64,000 nucleotides of DNA from Porphyra umbilicalis (taxonomy: Eukaryota > Rhodophyta > Bangiophyceae > Bangiales > Bangiaceae), in the NCBI GenBank assembly GCA_002049455.2, contig KV918914.1, positions 62,001 to 126,000 on the forward strand, read 5' to 3'. The translations under genes and the position numbers were made by a program. Each line of letters begins with the position of its first letter. Positions within the stretch are counted from its first letter, which is position 1. The notes below the pieces were generated by a model. It was not told the origin of the DNA. It worked only from the letters and a program-made list of their open reading frames with translations, and searched no databases. Below, one piece after another: positions 1 through 10,289 of this stretch.

Positions 1-1601
1 CATGGGGTCAGACTCTGAGTTTGCGCCCGATGACGTCGCGACGCCGAGCAACTCGTCTTAGTCGTGTGCTTGTGTGTTGTGTGTACTTGGTTTGTTTTGG
101 TCTGCTCATTTTCTCTCTTCTCTGTTTTGCTTGGTGGTGGGCGGGTGGGGGGGGGGGGCGGGGGGCGCAGGAGGAGGAGCGCACTGGACTAGGAGCGCAC
201 TGTCCAGGTGGGGGGGAGCGGGGCGGGCACGGGGGGTGTGGGGAAGGAGCGTACTGACCCCCTGCCCCCCCCCCCCCCCCCCCCCAGGAGGCGCTCGAGC
301 ACCCTGTAAAATGCCTCTTTACGCCTGTAACGTATGCCGCCAGCGTGAACTACGTGGCGCCGCAGAGGCCCCATACGACAGCTCTCGACAGTGTGATGCG
401 TATAACGGTCGGTATGCACAACGTAGCGACCTGCTGATGGAATACGAATCCAGCCCAGGCACGCTCGCAATCGTGGCACCAAGGGGGGCGACGCGACTTG
501 TCTCACCAGGTGCGGTGAAGCCCTCAATTGGAGCTGTGAGGGGGGTGGGGGGCGGCTCCCGGCCATGTCGTTGAACAGTGTCAAAACCGTGCTGGCCGCG
601 TACTGTTGCTCCAAAATGCGAATATGCCATCTATACTGATAGTGTAGACACTGAGGAAAAGCGGGGTCGAATATGGCCCAGTACAGCCATTTCAGACGTA
701 CTGGCACCAATCTGAAAACCGCGCGGGTAAGTCCCCCAGTAGCGTGGTACGGAATCGCGACGATGGATAGTATTATCTTCCCAACCGTCGGCCCGTACGG
801 ACCTCTGCCTTCCCAGTTACACGTGCATGTGCACACCAGCTTCATCAACCGAAGTGTGCTCGTTGTGGTCTCGCATAACATGGCCGTATGGAGCACCCCG
901 ATTGTGTGCCGTTCGAACCTACAGCCGCTCTCCCAAAAACCTCGCAGTCCGGTCCGAGCCACAGTGACATACCAGAGTTACATGAATCATATTTTGGAAC
1001 GGATACATGAAATAATTTGGAGTGGCATCGACCGCCCATCACCGGGCAGTTGGCAATCACCGATCCTGAGCGTTGCGGAGAGCTCACGAGACAATCACGG
1101 CAGCGAGAGACAATTTTTGAAATCGATCACGCGTAGGACAAGAGCGCTTTTTGTGCTGAGAACGCACTTCGTCCAAAATCCCGCCGACGTGGCGGGACAC
1201 AGAGGCCACATCGCTCACAGTGCTGCGAGTGTGCAGAAGAGCGCAAAAGACTGTCGAGCACAGTGGCAATACCTGGGCCCTTCGATTGGCGGATGGTGCA
1301 CGGCGTCTGCCGTGTCGACGGCTCACCGTGCTGTGTTAATGGGACACCAATATTCCCATCACTCCTGGACAGAAGCACCAGACACCGACAGCACAGTGAC
1401 ACTCCCAGAGGGGCTGTGAGAGGGCATGAGAACAACTGTTGCGCTGAGGGGGACGAGCCGACCACAGTCTCCTGAAGATTTCATGAAATACAGATGTCTC
1501 GTGACTGGTCCATAAGGCAGAAGGGGAGCCCTCCGAAACAAACTCAACAATCCCACAACGGACGAAGCTCAGAGGCCATCATTTGTCCCGAGCACGTGCC
1601 G
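1..1601. other. No gene recognised; host-like segment
   Basis: I see no recognisable gene here. The stretch is lower in GC than the retroelements and has long homopolymers, a G run near 147-156 and a C run of about 18 near 267-285. An open frame at 673-1419 (+, 248 codons) has no recognisable domain and several competing frames of similar length, so I do not call it. Confidence 0.5.
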
Positions 1602-3330
1602 ACACGCGCAGGTGATGAGCACCACGCTCCCCTTGCATCAGATTGGGACGAGTCGGACAACTCCTGGGATCCTGGCGAGCGATCGCAACTGTTCTTTCCG
1701 GCAGCGCAGTTGCACGAAATTAAACGTTTCCGCGGTCGGCATCAGATTGGTTGCTTGCGATACTTCGAATGTGGCTGGAATGCACATTTCAGAATGTCAC
1801 TGTGGTATGTGCCTCTCGTGTCTAGCAGCGAGTGGTCAGGAGGGTTGAAGTCAGATGGAAGGCCGTCGCTGCATCGAGCTATTCCGATTTGTGACGCCGA
1901 TGTCACGCTCTCGCGTCATCGCCCCAATTCGTGCTGTCTGCGCGGCAGGAACCGCGCATCGCGTGTTGCCTTTTGCCTGCAGGGCGGCCAGTGGGCCCAC
2001 GTTTTTGTGCATCGACTGTCCGTCGGACAGCGTCGGCATTCGCCCCCCCCCCCCCTGGACCGCAGAAACGGACATTCTCTGGCACTGCGTCGCACCGTGG
2101 CGGCTGGCCCCCCCCCCTGGGCATGCAAAAATGGACATTGGCCCCCACACCCCTCACCACAGTGGGGTGCGCCCGCCCCCGCCGGGGGCGCTTCGGCCCC
2201 CACCCTAAAATATGGCGCGCCGCCGCCTTATCCACACCTGAACATGGTCGTGGTCGGCTAGTCCGACGATAATGCGGGCCACGCACCGCCATCGCACCAC
2301 CGACGTGGCCAGATCCCCATCGCAACCGTCATCACCATCGTCATCGCCGACCGCCCCGGCGCCGCCGGCACCGCCGGCACCCCCTGAACGGCCGCCACGA
2401 CCGTTGCTCGAGCCACGATGAGCACGAGCACATTTCCTGTTCGATATGTATTGATCTGCACTGTTTCTTAGCGCCCCCGAGTCTCGTTCCGAGCCGCCAT
2501 TCGTTTCTGCGCCGCCACCATTGCTTTTGTGAACGCTTCCTCCCCACCCTCCCTGTCCCCCTCGCCCTTTTGTTATGCTGTGCATGCGCACCCCCCGTGT
2601 CGCACGCCTGCTTTTCTTTTTCGCCGGACACGCGCGTACCGCTACACGCTGGCCGCACTTGCTCCCCGTGTTTAAGTGACGATGCTTTGTGACGGTCTCC
2701 TCCCGTCTCGACTGACGCCTCGCGCAGTCCTTCTTGCTCGTGTCTTTTGAATGTACCTGTGCTCACCCTCTTCACTAAAGCTGTTCTCTTTTGTTTTCTT
2801 TGCCTCGCTCGTACACGATCACCCCGTTATCCGGCTTCTTCCTTCCCAGTCGTTGCTTTCTCATGCTCTTGTGTGTGTTCCGACCGTCCCCACTTTGCTT
2901 CTCGTGTCAATGCATCGGCCGGTACTGCTTGGTGTCTTGGTTCTCCCCCGCCGTTCCCACCTTTCTGCAAGCACATCCGCCATTCGCATACGCTCTTATC
3001 TCGTTTTTTCTTTCGGCCTTGAGTGCCCTCGGTCCAGTGCGGTTGTCATGCAGTGCACTGGTTGCCGCCACCGTCGAGACGCTTTCACTGACGCCCGGTC
3101 CGAATGTTGCTCTTTTCTCTCGTGACCTTTTCTCAACCCACCACCTTCCGTCTTTCTTTAGCATTGTGTCGGCTCGTCTCTTTCATTTTTCTCATCTATG
3201 AGCTGCGCCCCTTCACACTTGTGTTGTGTTTCGCTCTGCGTTAGGTCTGAGTGTATTACGGCACATCTGTCTCTCCCCTGTGTCGTCACAACGTTGGTGT
3301 CGGGCATGCAATTCCCGACGTGTGCCATTT
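1602..3330 (+). repeat. Left arm of a ~1.7 kb inverted repeat
   Basis: This stretch recurs in reverse complement at 59537-61250, with roughly 95% identity by eye. Homology starts abruptly at CGCGCAGGTGATGAGC on the outer side. It ends on the inner side just after a small hairpin (GTCGGG, loop, CCCGAC at about 3299-3320). The left half holds C/G homopolymers. The right half (2700-3330) is pyrimidine-rich on the plus strand. Open frames of equal length occur in both copies, but they follow simply from sequence identity. The repeat family is unrecognised. No target duplication was found at the outer edges. Confidence 0.85.
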
Positions 3331-4013
3331 ACCCGCTGCGTTGCGACGGCCCTGACGTGTTCAAGTGCTGCATTTTTTTTTGGCAGCTCCTGCTGCTCTT
3401 ACAGGTTTTTGTTTTCCTGGAGGGTTCCTGCAGGAACGATTCGATACGCTGTCTCTTTTTTTCGTCGCTTGTGAGCCACAACGACCGGCGTGCAGGGCAT
3501 GATACGTATGCTGCGATATAGTCAGGAGCGCCTTCAGCTGCCCACTCCTATCACACAGCTCGCTTCAGCTGTGCTGACAAATTTTGCCCACTCCTGTATG
3601 TCTTTTCGTGGCCAGGAGATGCAGAGGTTTTGGGCTGCCCGTCTTGATGGTGCCTTGCAAAGAAGCACAGTGTCCAACCTTTTCTCATGCTTCTCTCATC
3701 GGCCTCAGGTGGTGCGCACGCAACTGAAGAATACTAAAACAAGCACGCTGAGAGCCTTTAGCTGATTCGGGGGTAAAATTAGGCCTCAAGGCGAGAGAGC
3801 CCTGTGAATGGTGTCTACGGGGGGCCCCAAGACGAGCGGTTTGCATAGGCTTCCTCAGGTTAGCGGCACGCATCTATATTGTGTGCCGGCTGCTTCGCAC
3901 GAAGCCTAGTTGTCAGCCCAACTGACCCTCGTCCTCATGGCCCTGGCCTCGAGCCCCACCCAACTTCTCCCCGTGCCCAACCACACGGCGTCTCATCAAC
4001 TGAACATCGCGCC
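3331..4013. other. Intergenic, nothing recognised
   Basis: Pyrimidine-rich sequence leads into less biased DNA upstream of the spliced gene that starts near 4014. I see no gene or repeat. Confidence 0.4.
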
Positions 4014-5789
4014 ATGTCCGCCACTGACGAGATCACTCCCGTCGAGGTTTGCGGTGCAGCTTCTGCACCCTCGACGGCGCCCCGAGCTGCAGGGACGGCA
4101 GCGACGGGCGCCACCCTCGCAGGTGCCTCCCTGAGCCCGACCGTTGCTCCTCGTCTGGGCGCAACGGCGCCTGTTGCGCCGGCCTCGGGCCCGCCGGCAA
4201 CTTTGGCGGCGTCGGCAGCAGAGGGATCCGACTCAGATTCGGACGATGGCGCTGGAGATGGCAACACCGGTAACGCTTGCACCGTCTGCGGATATCGCAA
4301 GAGATATGAAAAGGAGCGCGGCCACAACATTTAACGTTGCAGTGCCGTGAACCGGGAATGCACGTCGAGCCCAGCGGCTCCTGGAGAGTTCAAGACAGCG
4401 TCGTGCACGTGCGCGGGAAAAAACGGCGAAGCAGAAGTGTACGGCCAAGTCTTTGGAAGTTCCGAAAGGACATTGAGGGTGCCAAGGCATTGAGTGCTCA
4501 AAGGGCGACAACGCCTGTGGACACGATCATCGGGCACCCGCACCTTCTAACTATGATTGCAGTACCTTTGCTAAGCCTCAGTTTTTCCTGCATGGTCCTG
4601 GTGTGACGTCTGTAGCTGCCCTCTGTGTCAGATGCAAGGCCACCTTTCAATCACTATGTCGCTGCGAAAAGGGTACGAGTGGAAGCTGTCGGCCGCTGGT
4701 CGCCGGTCGATTTGCAAGAAGCGGCATGCTACGTACCCGGTGGCTTATATGGTATGCGGTAAAGTCCAACCAATCCACTTGGAGCGCGCTGCCGCCGCTG
4801 CCAGACTTGAGGCGTCGGCGGCAGCTGACGCGGACCACGCAGCCGGGCTTCGGTGCTCCGCTGCCCTACAGCCTGGTATTGTGGACTTGCCGGCTGCTGG
4901 GCACGCGGATGCGATGGACCGGGGTCTGGATGCCAACTCGGGACCTGCTGCTCGCACCGCTATCGCGCGAAATGGCCAGGGTGTGGTTTTCCATACGGAG
5001 TACGCACGTGGTCTGCGCGCGGAGCTAGACCCGCGGGAGGCGCGGCTCTACGCTGGAGCAGTCCAGGCCGGCGCAAGCTTCGGCTCAAGCAACATTGGGG
5101 CGGTGCCAAGCTCGGACGTGTTGTGCTCAGCCATCCACAAAACCCTCAACAGTCGGGCACGCCAGAGGCGCGCCGAGCAAGCGGCCAATGTGTCCAAGCG
5201 CCTTGGAGGGTTGTGCGGTCCAGCTGGCTCCCCTCGAGTGTAAGTGACATGTCTTATCTTCTCCCACCTCTGTAGTTGTGGTTCGTTTCGCCTTGTCCCC
5301 CGATCGAGGAATGCGTTCCGCCTCAGTTCTATTCTAACCGACTTGTCCAGTCCCTTGTCTTGCTTATGCTTGGGACGCCCATTTTGTCTGCCCACACACA
5401 GTAACTCTCGATATGGAGCGGACGACGAGGACGCTGCGCATGAGGCGCCGCCGGCAGCACACCTCCCCGCTGTTCAGCCAGCAGAGCGTCCGCCGGTGAT
5501 TCCTCTCGAGCAAATGGGCGCCAACGCTCTGACGATCAGTTTGGCCGACTTCCTTTTCGGCGACGGCCCTGATCCTGACCGGTCTAACTTTGAGCGCAAG
5601 GCCGCGGCCGGAATGCGACGCCACGTTTTGCGCGGTCACACTGTCGACGGCTCCTCTATGGCCATCTCGTCCGTCGTCAAGCTCATTTTGAGCGAGTGGG
5701 GACCACAAGGGGGCCCGCATCCAGAGTTTGATGACCTTCCTGCCGGTTTGCGTGACTCTGTTGCCGCGTGGGTGGCTTCGCGTCGCTGA
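4014..5789 (+). CDS. Unrecognised spliced gene
   Basis: I do not recognise the product. The first coding block starts at ATG 4014 in the context GCGCC-ATG. It is Ala/Pro/Thr-rich, then has an acidic SDSDSDD stretch and a possible zinc-binding motif, C-x2-C followed by basic residues and H, before a TAA at 4332. A second block in the same frame runs to 5239 and a third runs from 5402 to the TGA at 5789. Blocks two and three join cleanly across an intron at 5240-5401 (GTAAGT...ACACAG), which restores the frame as V-N-S-R-Y-G. How block one joins block two is unresolved: cysteine-rich sequence follows the 4332 stop in the same frame, so a mutation or another intron is possible. It is convergent with the transposase at 5841-6926, about 50 bp away. 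Confidence 0.55.
5240..5401 (+). other. Spliceosomal intron, 162 bp
   Basis: The donor is G-T-A-A-G-T and the acceptor is C-A-C-A-C-A-G after a T/C-rich stretch. Without splicing the upstream frame stops at once (GTG TAA). Removing 162 bp joins GT to T and keeps a long open frame. This supports a nuclear eukaryotic origin. Confidence 0.7.
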
Positions 5790-5840
5790 GGTGTTCTCTT
5801 GTCTCTGATGCGATAAAGAAGGGCGCCATTGCTATTTTGT

Positions 5841-6926
5841 CTACTCTCTCTCCACGGGAAGCGGCTCGAACGCCTCTGCAAACGCTCCCTCAGGCCGACC
5901 AAGCTCCGGAACGTTGCGCGCGGCCTCCATCAAAGAGTGAGTGAAGTGAGAAGCGATATTGTCGGTATCCAAGGAAAAAATAACAACAGCGTGGAGAAAG
6001 GCATCTGGGATCCCCGGGTAGTGATGGTGCGCCGACTTGAGCGCGAAGGAGTATTCGCTTAAGACCTCCTCAATCGGCTGGAGCTCGGGGCTGTAGGGAG
6101 GAAGACGCAGCGGGAACACGCCACACGCCCGGATGAAGGCGTCGACCGCCGCCGTGTGAATTGGAGCATTATCGTAGAGTAGAACACATCTACTCTCTTG
6201 CATCACCCATAAGAGTCCTGGGACAAACTGCTTCATTGCCGGCAAGAGGCCGTTAAGAAAGATCACCCAGTCGTCAGAGTTCTGGGCGGGGGGAGTTGGT
6301 GTTGTGACCGCGTGTAGGACACCGCTCTCGGAGCAAACTGCCATCATGGTTGAAATCCGCAGCATTCCCTTGCTGCTGCGAGAGAGGCACTCATATCTTT
6401 GTCCCCTGAGCCACCGCCCCTTGCGACGCCGCAAGTCCCCTCTGTCGTTGTGTGTCTCGTCGACAGACACGAGGCACCGTGCAGGGATTGCCAGCAGAAT
6501 GCGAGCGAACTCCTCTCGACGGAGCTGGTCCCTTTCGCGACACATTCGGTAGAGCTTCTTGTACGAGAAGCCAATGGCGTGTAGCACCTTGTCCAATGTC
6601 GCAATAGAAGACTTGTACTCGTCCGTGTAGCCAGGCAATGTAGAAAGGAAGGTAAACACGTCCTTTATTTCCCCTATGAACTGCTCTGGGTCCGAGCGCA
6701 GCACAGCATCCACTGCGCGCAGGAAGTGGGTGTCGTACAGGACGTTGTCCGCGTGGCGGTTCCGGATGACGGGGTCTGGCCACCATTCGCCCGAATCGAG
6801 GTAGGCCTTAATCCACCCCGACACCGTTGCACGGTTGCAGCCGAGACGTCGAGCCGCGTCCTTCTTGGACCAGCCCTCAAACAGTACCCAGGCGACCGCC
6901 AGGCCGCGGGAAGTGTTATCAAACAT
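5841..6926 (-). CDS. Tc1/IS630-like DDE transposase
   Basis: This encodes a 361-residue transposase from ATG 6926; the frame is open further upstream but has no other ATG. The N-terminus carries a helix-turn-helix (about residues 5-45, with the K-D-A-A-R-R-L-G and A-T-V-S-G-W helices typical of IS630/Tc1 proteins). The catalytic region shows D156 (SVDETHND), D252 (LLYDNAPIHTA) and E286 (ELQPIEEV), a DD33E spacing by my count, close to the DD34E of Tc1. The family cuts DNA at terminal inverted repeats and targets TA. The frame is uninterrupted, so it could be active. No terminal repeats were found next to it. Element A is inserted about 125 bp upstream of its start, which may have cut off its promoter. 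Family assignment is firm; element boundaries are unknown. Confidence 0.9.
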   Translation of the reverse strand: MFDNTSRGLAVAWVLFEGWSKKDAARRLGCNRATVSGWIKAYLDSGEWWPDPVIRNRHADNVLYDTHFLRAVDAVLRSDPEQFIGEIKDVFTFLSTLPGYTDEYKSSIATLDKVLHAIGFSYKKLYRMCRERDQLRREEFARILLAIPARCLVSVDETHNDRGDLRRRKGRWLRGQRYECLSRSSKGMLRISTMMAVCSESGVLHAVTTPTPPAQNSDDWVIFLNGLLPAMKQFVPGLLWVMQESRCVLLYDNAPIHTAAVDAFIRACGVFPLRLPPYSPELQPIEEVLSEYSFALKSAHHHYPGIPDAFLHAVVIFSLDTDNIASHFTHSLMEAARNVPELGRPEGAFAEAFEPLPVERE

Positions 6927-7048
6927 CGTGAAGCACCCGTCACAGGGGTGGCCTCCACGAGCGCCGTCTCGGCATCGCCGCCAAGGTGCCAAGGTTATCA
7001 CTTAGGAGCGAAAAATAGCGCTTTGTGGCCCCCATCAGTGCTCACTGA

Positions 7049-7053
7049 GAAGC
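7049..7053. repeat. Target-site duplication of element A (GAAGC)
   Basis: GAAGC at 7049-7053 is repeated at 33710-33714, immediately outside the two LTRs. This shows that 7054-33709 is one insertion and that its flanks were once adjacent. Confidence 0.95.
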
Positions 7054-7550
7054 TGTGGCGGTCGGGGGTCTGACAGTTGGAAGGGGCGTGGCCCCTCAGC
7101 TGTGGACAGCACACCCCCCGGGGGCCGTCCCAAAATATCCCGATCCGGGCCAGCAAGGGAATGACCTGTCCAGATCTCGGGGAGATTGGATTCGGTCGGG
7201 GGCGGGGCTTTTTCCAAGTGGTTTTCCCAGCCCTCTACTACTTGTTTGAACTTTTCGCTTTGGAGGGATTTATCTGTTTGGCGCATTTGGGGTGGCTACT
7301 TTGGCCACCGGCGCTCGGTTTGGGAGGGGTTTATTGACAGCGGGGACGCCGTCCCCGTCGCCGTTTGATAAAACCAACTGTGCTTTGGACTACGATTCCC
7401 CCCTGGGCTTTGCCATGATCCTCTCCTCCCGTTGGGGGAAGGCTGGGCTGTGGGTCGATTTACGGGGCAGTTCCTTCGACGGACCGAGCTGATCAAGAGG
7501 TCACTTCGGCCAGACGACGAACCAACGTGGTGGTGCTTAGAACCGCTACA
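7054..7550 (+). repeat. Element A 5' LTR (497 bp)
   Basis: It starts TGTGGCGGTC and ends GAACCGCTACA, with TG...CA termini. It matches 33210-33709 and both LTRs of A' (15152-15649 and 23417-23913). A 15-nt palindrome, GGGGACGCCGTCCCC, lies near 7343. On the reverse strand there is an AATAAA within the LTR; none is seen on the sense strand. Confidence 0.95.
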
Positions 7551-7555
7551 ATTTC

Positions 7556-7575
7556 TGGTGGAGCAGCAGGGGATT
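7556..7575 (+). other. Primer binding site of element A
   Basis: TGGTGGAGCAGCAGGGG begins 5 nt after the LTR and is complementary to a tRNA 3' end reading CCCCTGCTGCTCCACCA. The match extends to about 20 nt and reaches the T-loop. The tRNA would have acceptor 5' GGAGCAG; I cannot name its amino acid. Confidence 0.8.
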
Positions 7576-7692
7576 CCGGCCGTTGCCACGCCCGTACTGG
7601 GTAGCCGGTTCCCCGATCGTCTGTTGGTTTGTAAGTTCAAGGCGACGTGGATCTCCGCGTCGGTCTGTCGTCGATTACCGCCCGGCCACTAC

Positions 7693-7912
7693 GATGGCGT
7701 CGCCGTCCGACATCCCCAAGTCGAACGCGATCGCTAGCGGTATGCCGGCGGGTACATCCGCGGTGACGCCAGCGGTCGCTGCAACAGGGGGATCCGCGGC
7801 TGGATCAGGGATTCCCTTCACTCCGCCTCGGCCATTGGCGGACCTCGTGGGCGAAACGGTTCGTCGGGTCCCGCCGGGGGCCGGTGCCTTCCTCCCTCGA
7901 CGTCTCGACTAA
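7693..7912 (+). CDS. ORF0 / N-terminal gag segment of element A
   Basis: A 73-codon frame starts at ATG 7693 and ends at TAA 7910-7912. It is in the same frame as gag, whose first ATG is 7961. The same start, length and stop occur in A' (23273-23055). It is Ala/Ser/Thr-rich with no known domain. Either it is the original Gag N-terminus separated by a shared nonsense change, or the stop is functional. Confidence 0.5.
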
Positions 7913-7960
7913 CGGACGGGATTGGTAGATCAAGATCGTGATCCGGCGACGCCTTCAGCG

Positions 7961-9369
7961 ATGGCCGATCTGGACACGGCGCTGTCGACGTTCTGCGAGT
8001 CATTATTGGCCGACGTATATCGGGTCATCGCGGCGAGCCCCGCGGGCTCTGCTCAAGATGCCCCCCGCCGAGGTTCTCCAGTGGACACGCGCAAGAGCCG
8101 CAGCAAAGAAAAGTCACGGCGTCACCGTAGTCCCTCGTCGTCATCGTCGTCTTCATCCTCCTCGCCGTCGCCGGCGACAACCGACAACGACGACGACCAC
8201 GTGGGGCGCAAGGTGGGGTCCGGCAAGTTGGCGGTCCTCGAGTGCCCGGACGATCGCTTCGCGGGCGTCCTGGATTACCGATCGTACCGCCTACGAAACC
8301 ATCACTCGAGCTACGGGGCGTCGCAGGCCCGCAAGATGGGACGGACGGCCAAGAATATGAAGTTCTCCTTCGGGGGGACCCCGATGTTCAACGGGAAGGA
8401 ACCCCTCAAGGTCTTCTCGTGGCTCCGAAAGTTCGTCGAGGCCTGCGATGACAACGACGTGTCCGAGGGGATGGGTTTGTACCTAATTCCCAACTTCCTC
8501 GCGGGCGACGCTGAGACGCGGTTCAGTCGGAACCAACCGGTGTCGGATATCGCGGGCGGTCGGGGCTCGCTTGGATCCTTTCCCGCGGCGGTCAATTGGC
8601 TGTTGTCGACCTACGCGGAGCCGCACGCTTTGGGGCTGGCGCAGGACAAGTTTAGCCGGGCGACGCTCGTGGACAACAAGGGGGTGGATGCCTTCGCGGC
8701 ACGTCTACGGAGCCTCGCTGAGCTTTGCGGCAACATCCACTCCGAGGGGACGATGAAACAGCAGCTGATCCAAGGCCTACCGGAGTATCTACGGACGGAC
8801 GCCTTCGTGTACAACTCGGCGCAACGAAGCTACCAGCAGTTATCGACGTACGTGGCGGGGAAGTATCTGGCCGCCAAGGACGTCATGGCGTTGGCCAACC
8901 GGGGGTCACCCGGGGGATCATCGCGGAAGGGACAGACGTCGACGGGGCCCCGTGGCCTCTCGGTCAACCAACTCCACTCCTCGTGGGAGGAGGATGCAAC
9001 GGCGACGTACGATACGGTCGCGGTGCTGCCGTCGGGTACCCCGGGGTTCCGCACGGCTGGGGGAGCGCCCTATGTTCGGCGGGAGGCCCCGAAGGGTCCC
9101 CCGCTGTGCTACATGTGTTGGACGCGTGGCCACCGAGTCCCTGATTGCAAGATTCTGACGGACAAACAGCGGGACCTCGTGAAGGCCGCGCGGGGCACCT
9201 TTCTTCGACAGAGAACGAGGGGGCGGGCGCCCTCTCGGATCGCACCTTCGTCGTGGCCCTGGTGCGGGACGACCTGTTGGGCGGCGCGGAGTCAACGAGG
9301 ACGGAAGGGGGGGACGCCCCGCCCGTGGCAACCCCGGCCAAGGGGCGCCGCGGGGCGAGAAAAGCCTAG
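7961..9369 (+). pseudogene. gag of element A, frameshifted
   Basis: The start is ATG 7961 (MADLDTALSTF). A Ser/Arg-rich segment is followed by a retrotransposon Gag (capsid-like) region and a CCHC zinc knuckle C-x2-C-x4-H-x4-C (CYMCWTRGHRVPDC, about 9110-9151), which binds element RNA. Compared with A' a single G is missing near 9212, throwing the reading frame out. The proper C-terminus is recovered in another frame and ends at TAG 9367-9369. It is otherwise close to the intact A' gag (469 aa). Confidence 0.85.
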
Positions 9370-9374
9370 GGGGG

Positions 9375-10270
9375 GTGGCATCGCCATCCCCCTTCATCCC
9401 CCCTTTCCGCCCCAACTCCCCGGTCGCCCCCCGCCACGTCACGTTTGCCTCCCCTGGGGTAACCGCGACGTGGCCTGTCCCGGCCCGCTTCCCATGCTGT
9501 CGCGGGCGATATCGCCCGCGGTTCAAGGGGACGCTGTTGCTCCTACGGAAAGAGAATTTTGAGATTAGCGCGTCGTACCAGTTGGCGCCGTGGCAGAGCT
9601 CCGTCCCAACAAGGGCGGTGGTCGACACTGGCGCCGGGCCAAGTGTGATCCGCGCGAATATGTTACCCGAAGGGTGGACCGAGTATGCATCGCGGGCGCC
9701 GCCCCGGACGCAAGTGAGTGACGCCTCGGGGCAGCTGCTCAAGGTGAACGCGGAGGTGTCGCTGACGATTTACGTCGGGGGTGCCGCTATGGAGTATGAG
9801 TTCCTCGTGGTCAAGGCATTGTCGGTACCGCTCATCCTCGGGTGGGCCTTCCAGCGCAACTACGTGGACACCATCTCCCCCAAGACGCAGACGATCAAGT
9901 GGGACAACGGCACGTCCACGGTGGCGACGCGGAGCTGGACGAGGAACACGCGGCCCGCGCGCCCTCGGCGAGGAAACAAGCCCAAGGCCCAAGCTGGGGC
10001 CATCCGGCTTCGGCAAGGGGTAACCGTGGGCCCGCGGTGCATCCAGGCGGTCCAAGTGTGTTGCAACGTCAAGGGGGTCCACCTAGTACGGGAACGCCCC
10101 GTCAAAGTGAGCCGACGGAAGGTACTTTTGCACAACGCGGTCGCGGAGTTCTCCCCCAACACCCCGCGGTCCCTCTACATAACAAACATCGAGGACGTGC
10201 CGGTGCACCTAACGAAGGGGTATGTCATCGGAACCGCGACGGCCTACAATGGACCGCTGCACGTGAGGAG
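9375..10270 (+). CDS. Aspartic protease region of element A
   Basis: The retroviral-type protease active site VVDTGAGPSVIR lies near 9628-9655. It is followed by a hydrophobic flap and the ILGWAF motif near 9835. The frame differs from both gag and pol. In A' the same frame ends at TAA 20671; here it runs on open to 10544 although the real coding ends near 10270. In the intact family it would be made as a fusion with Gag and cleave the polyprotein. Confidence 0.75.
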
Positions 10271-10289
10271 AGGAGGAGCCGGGGGCGGT

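Noticed and set aside
673..1419. 248-codon plus-strand ORF
   Set aside because: No domain, no supporting context, and antisense frames of similar length (189-962 minus); kept only as a note.
2341..2775. 144-codon ORF conserved in both inverted-repeat arms
   Set aside because: The equal length follows from near-identity of the arms; the Arg-rich product has no recognisable features and several frames are equally conserved.
1602..3330. Helitron, because of the terminal hairpin in the 1.7-kb repeat
   Set aside because: A hairpin lies at one end, but there is no TC start, no CTRR end and no Rep/helicase gene.
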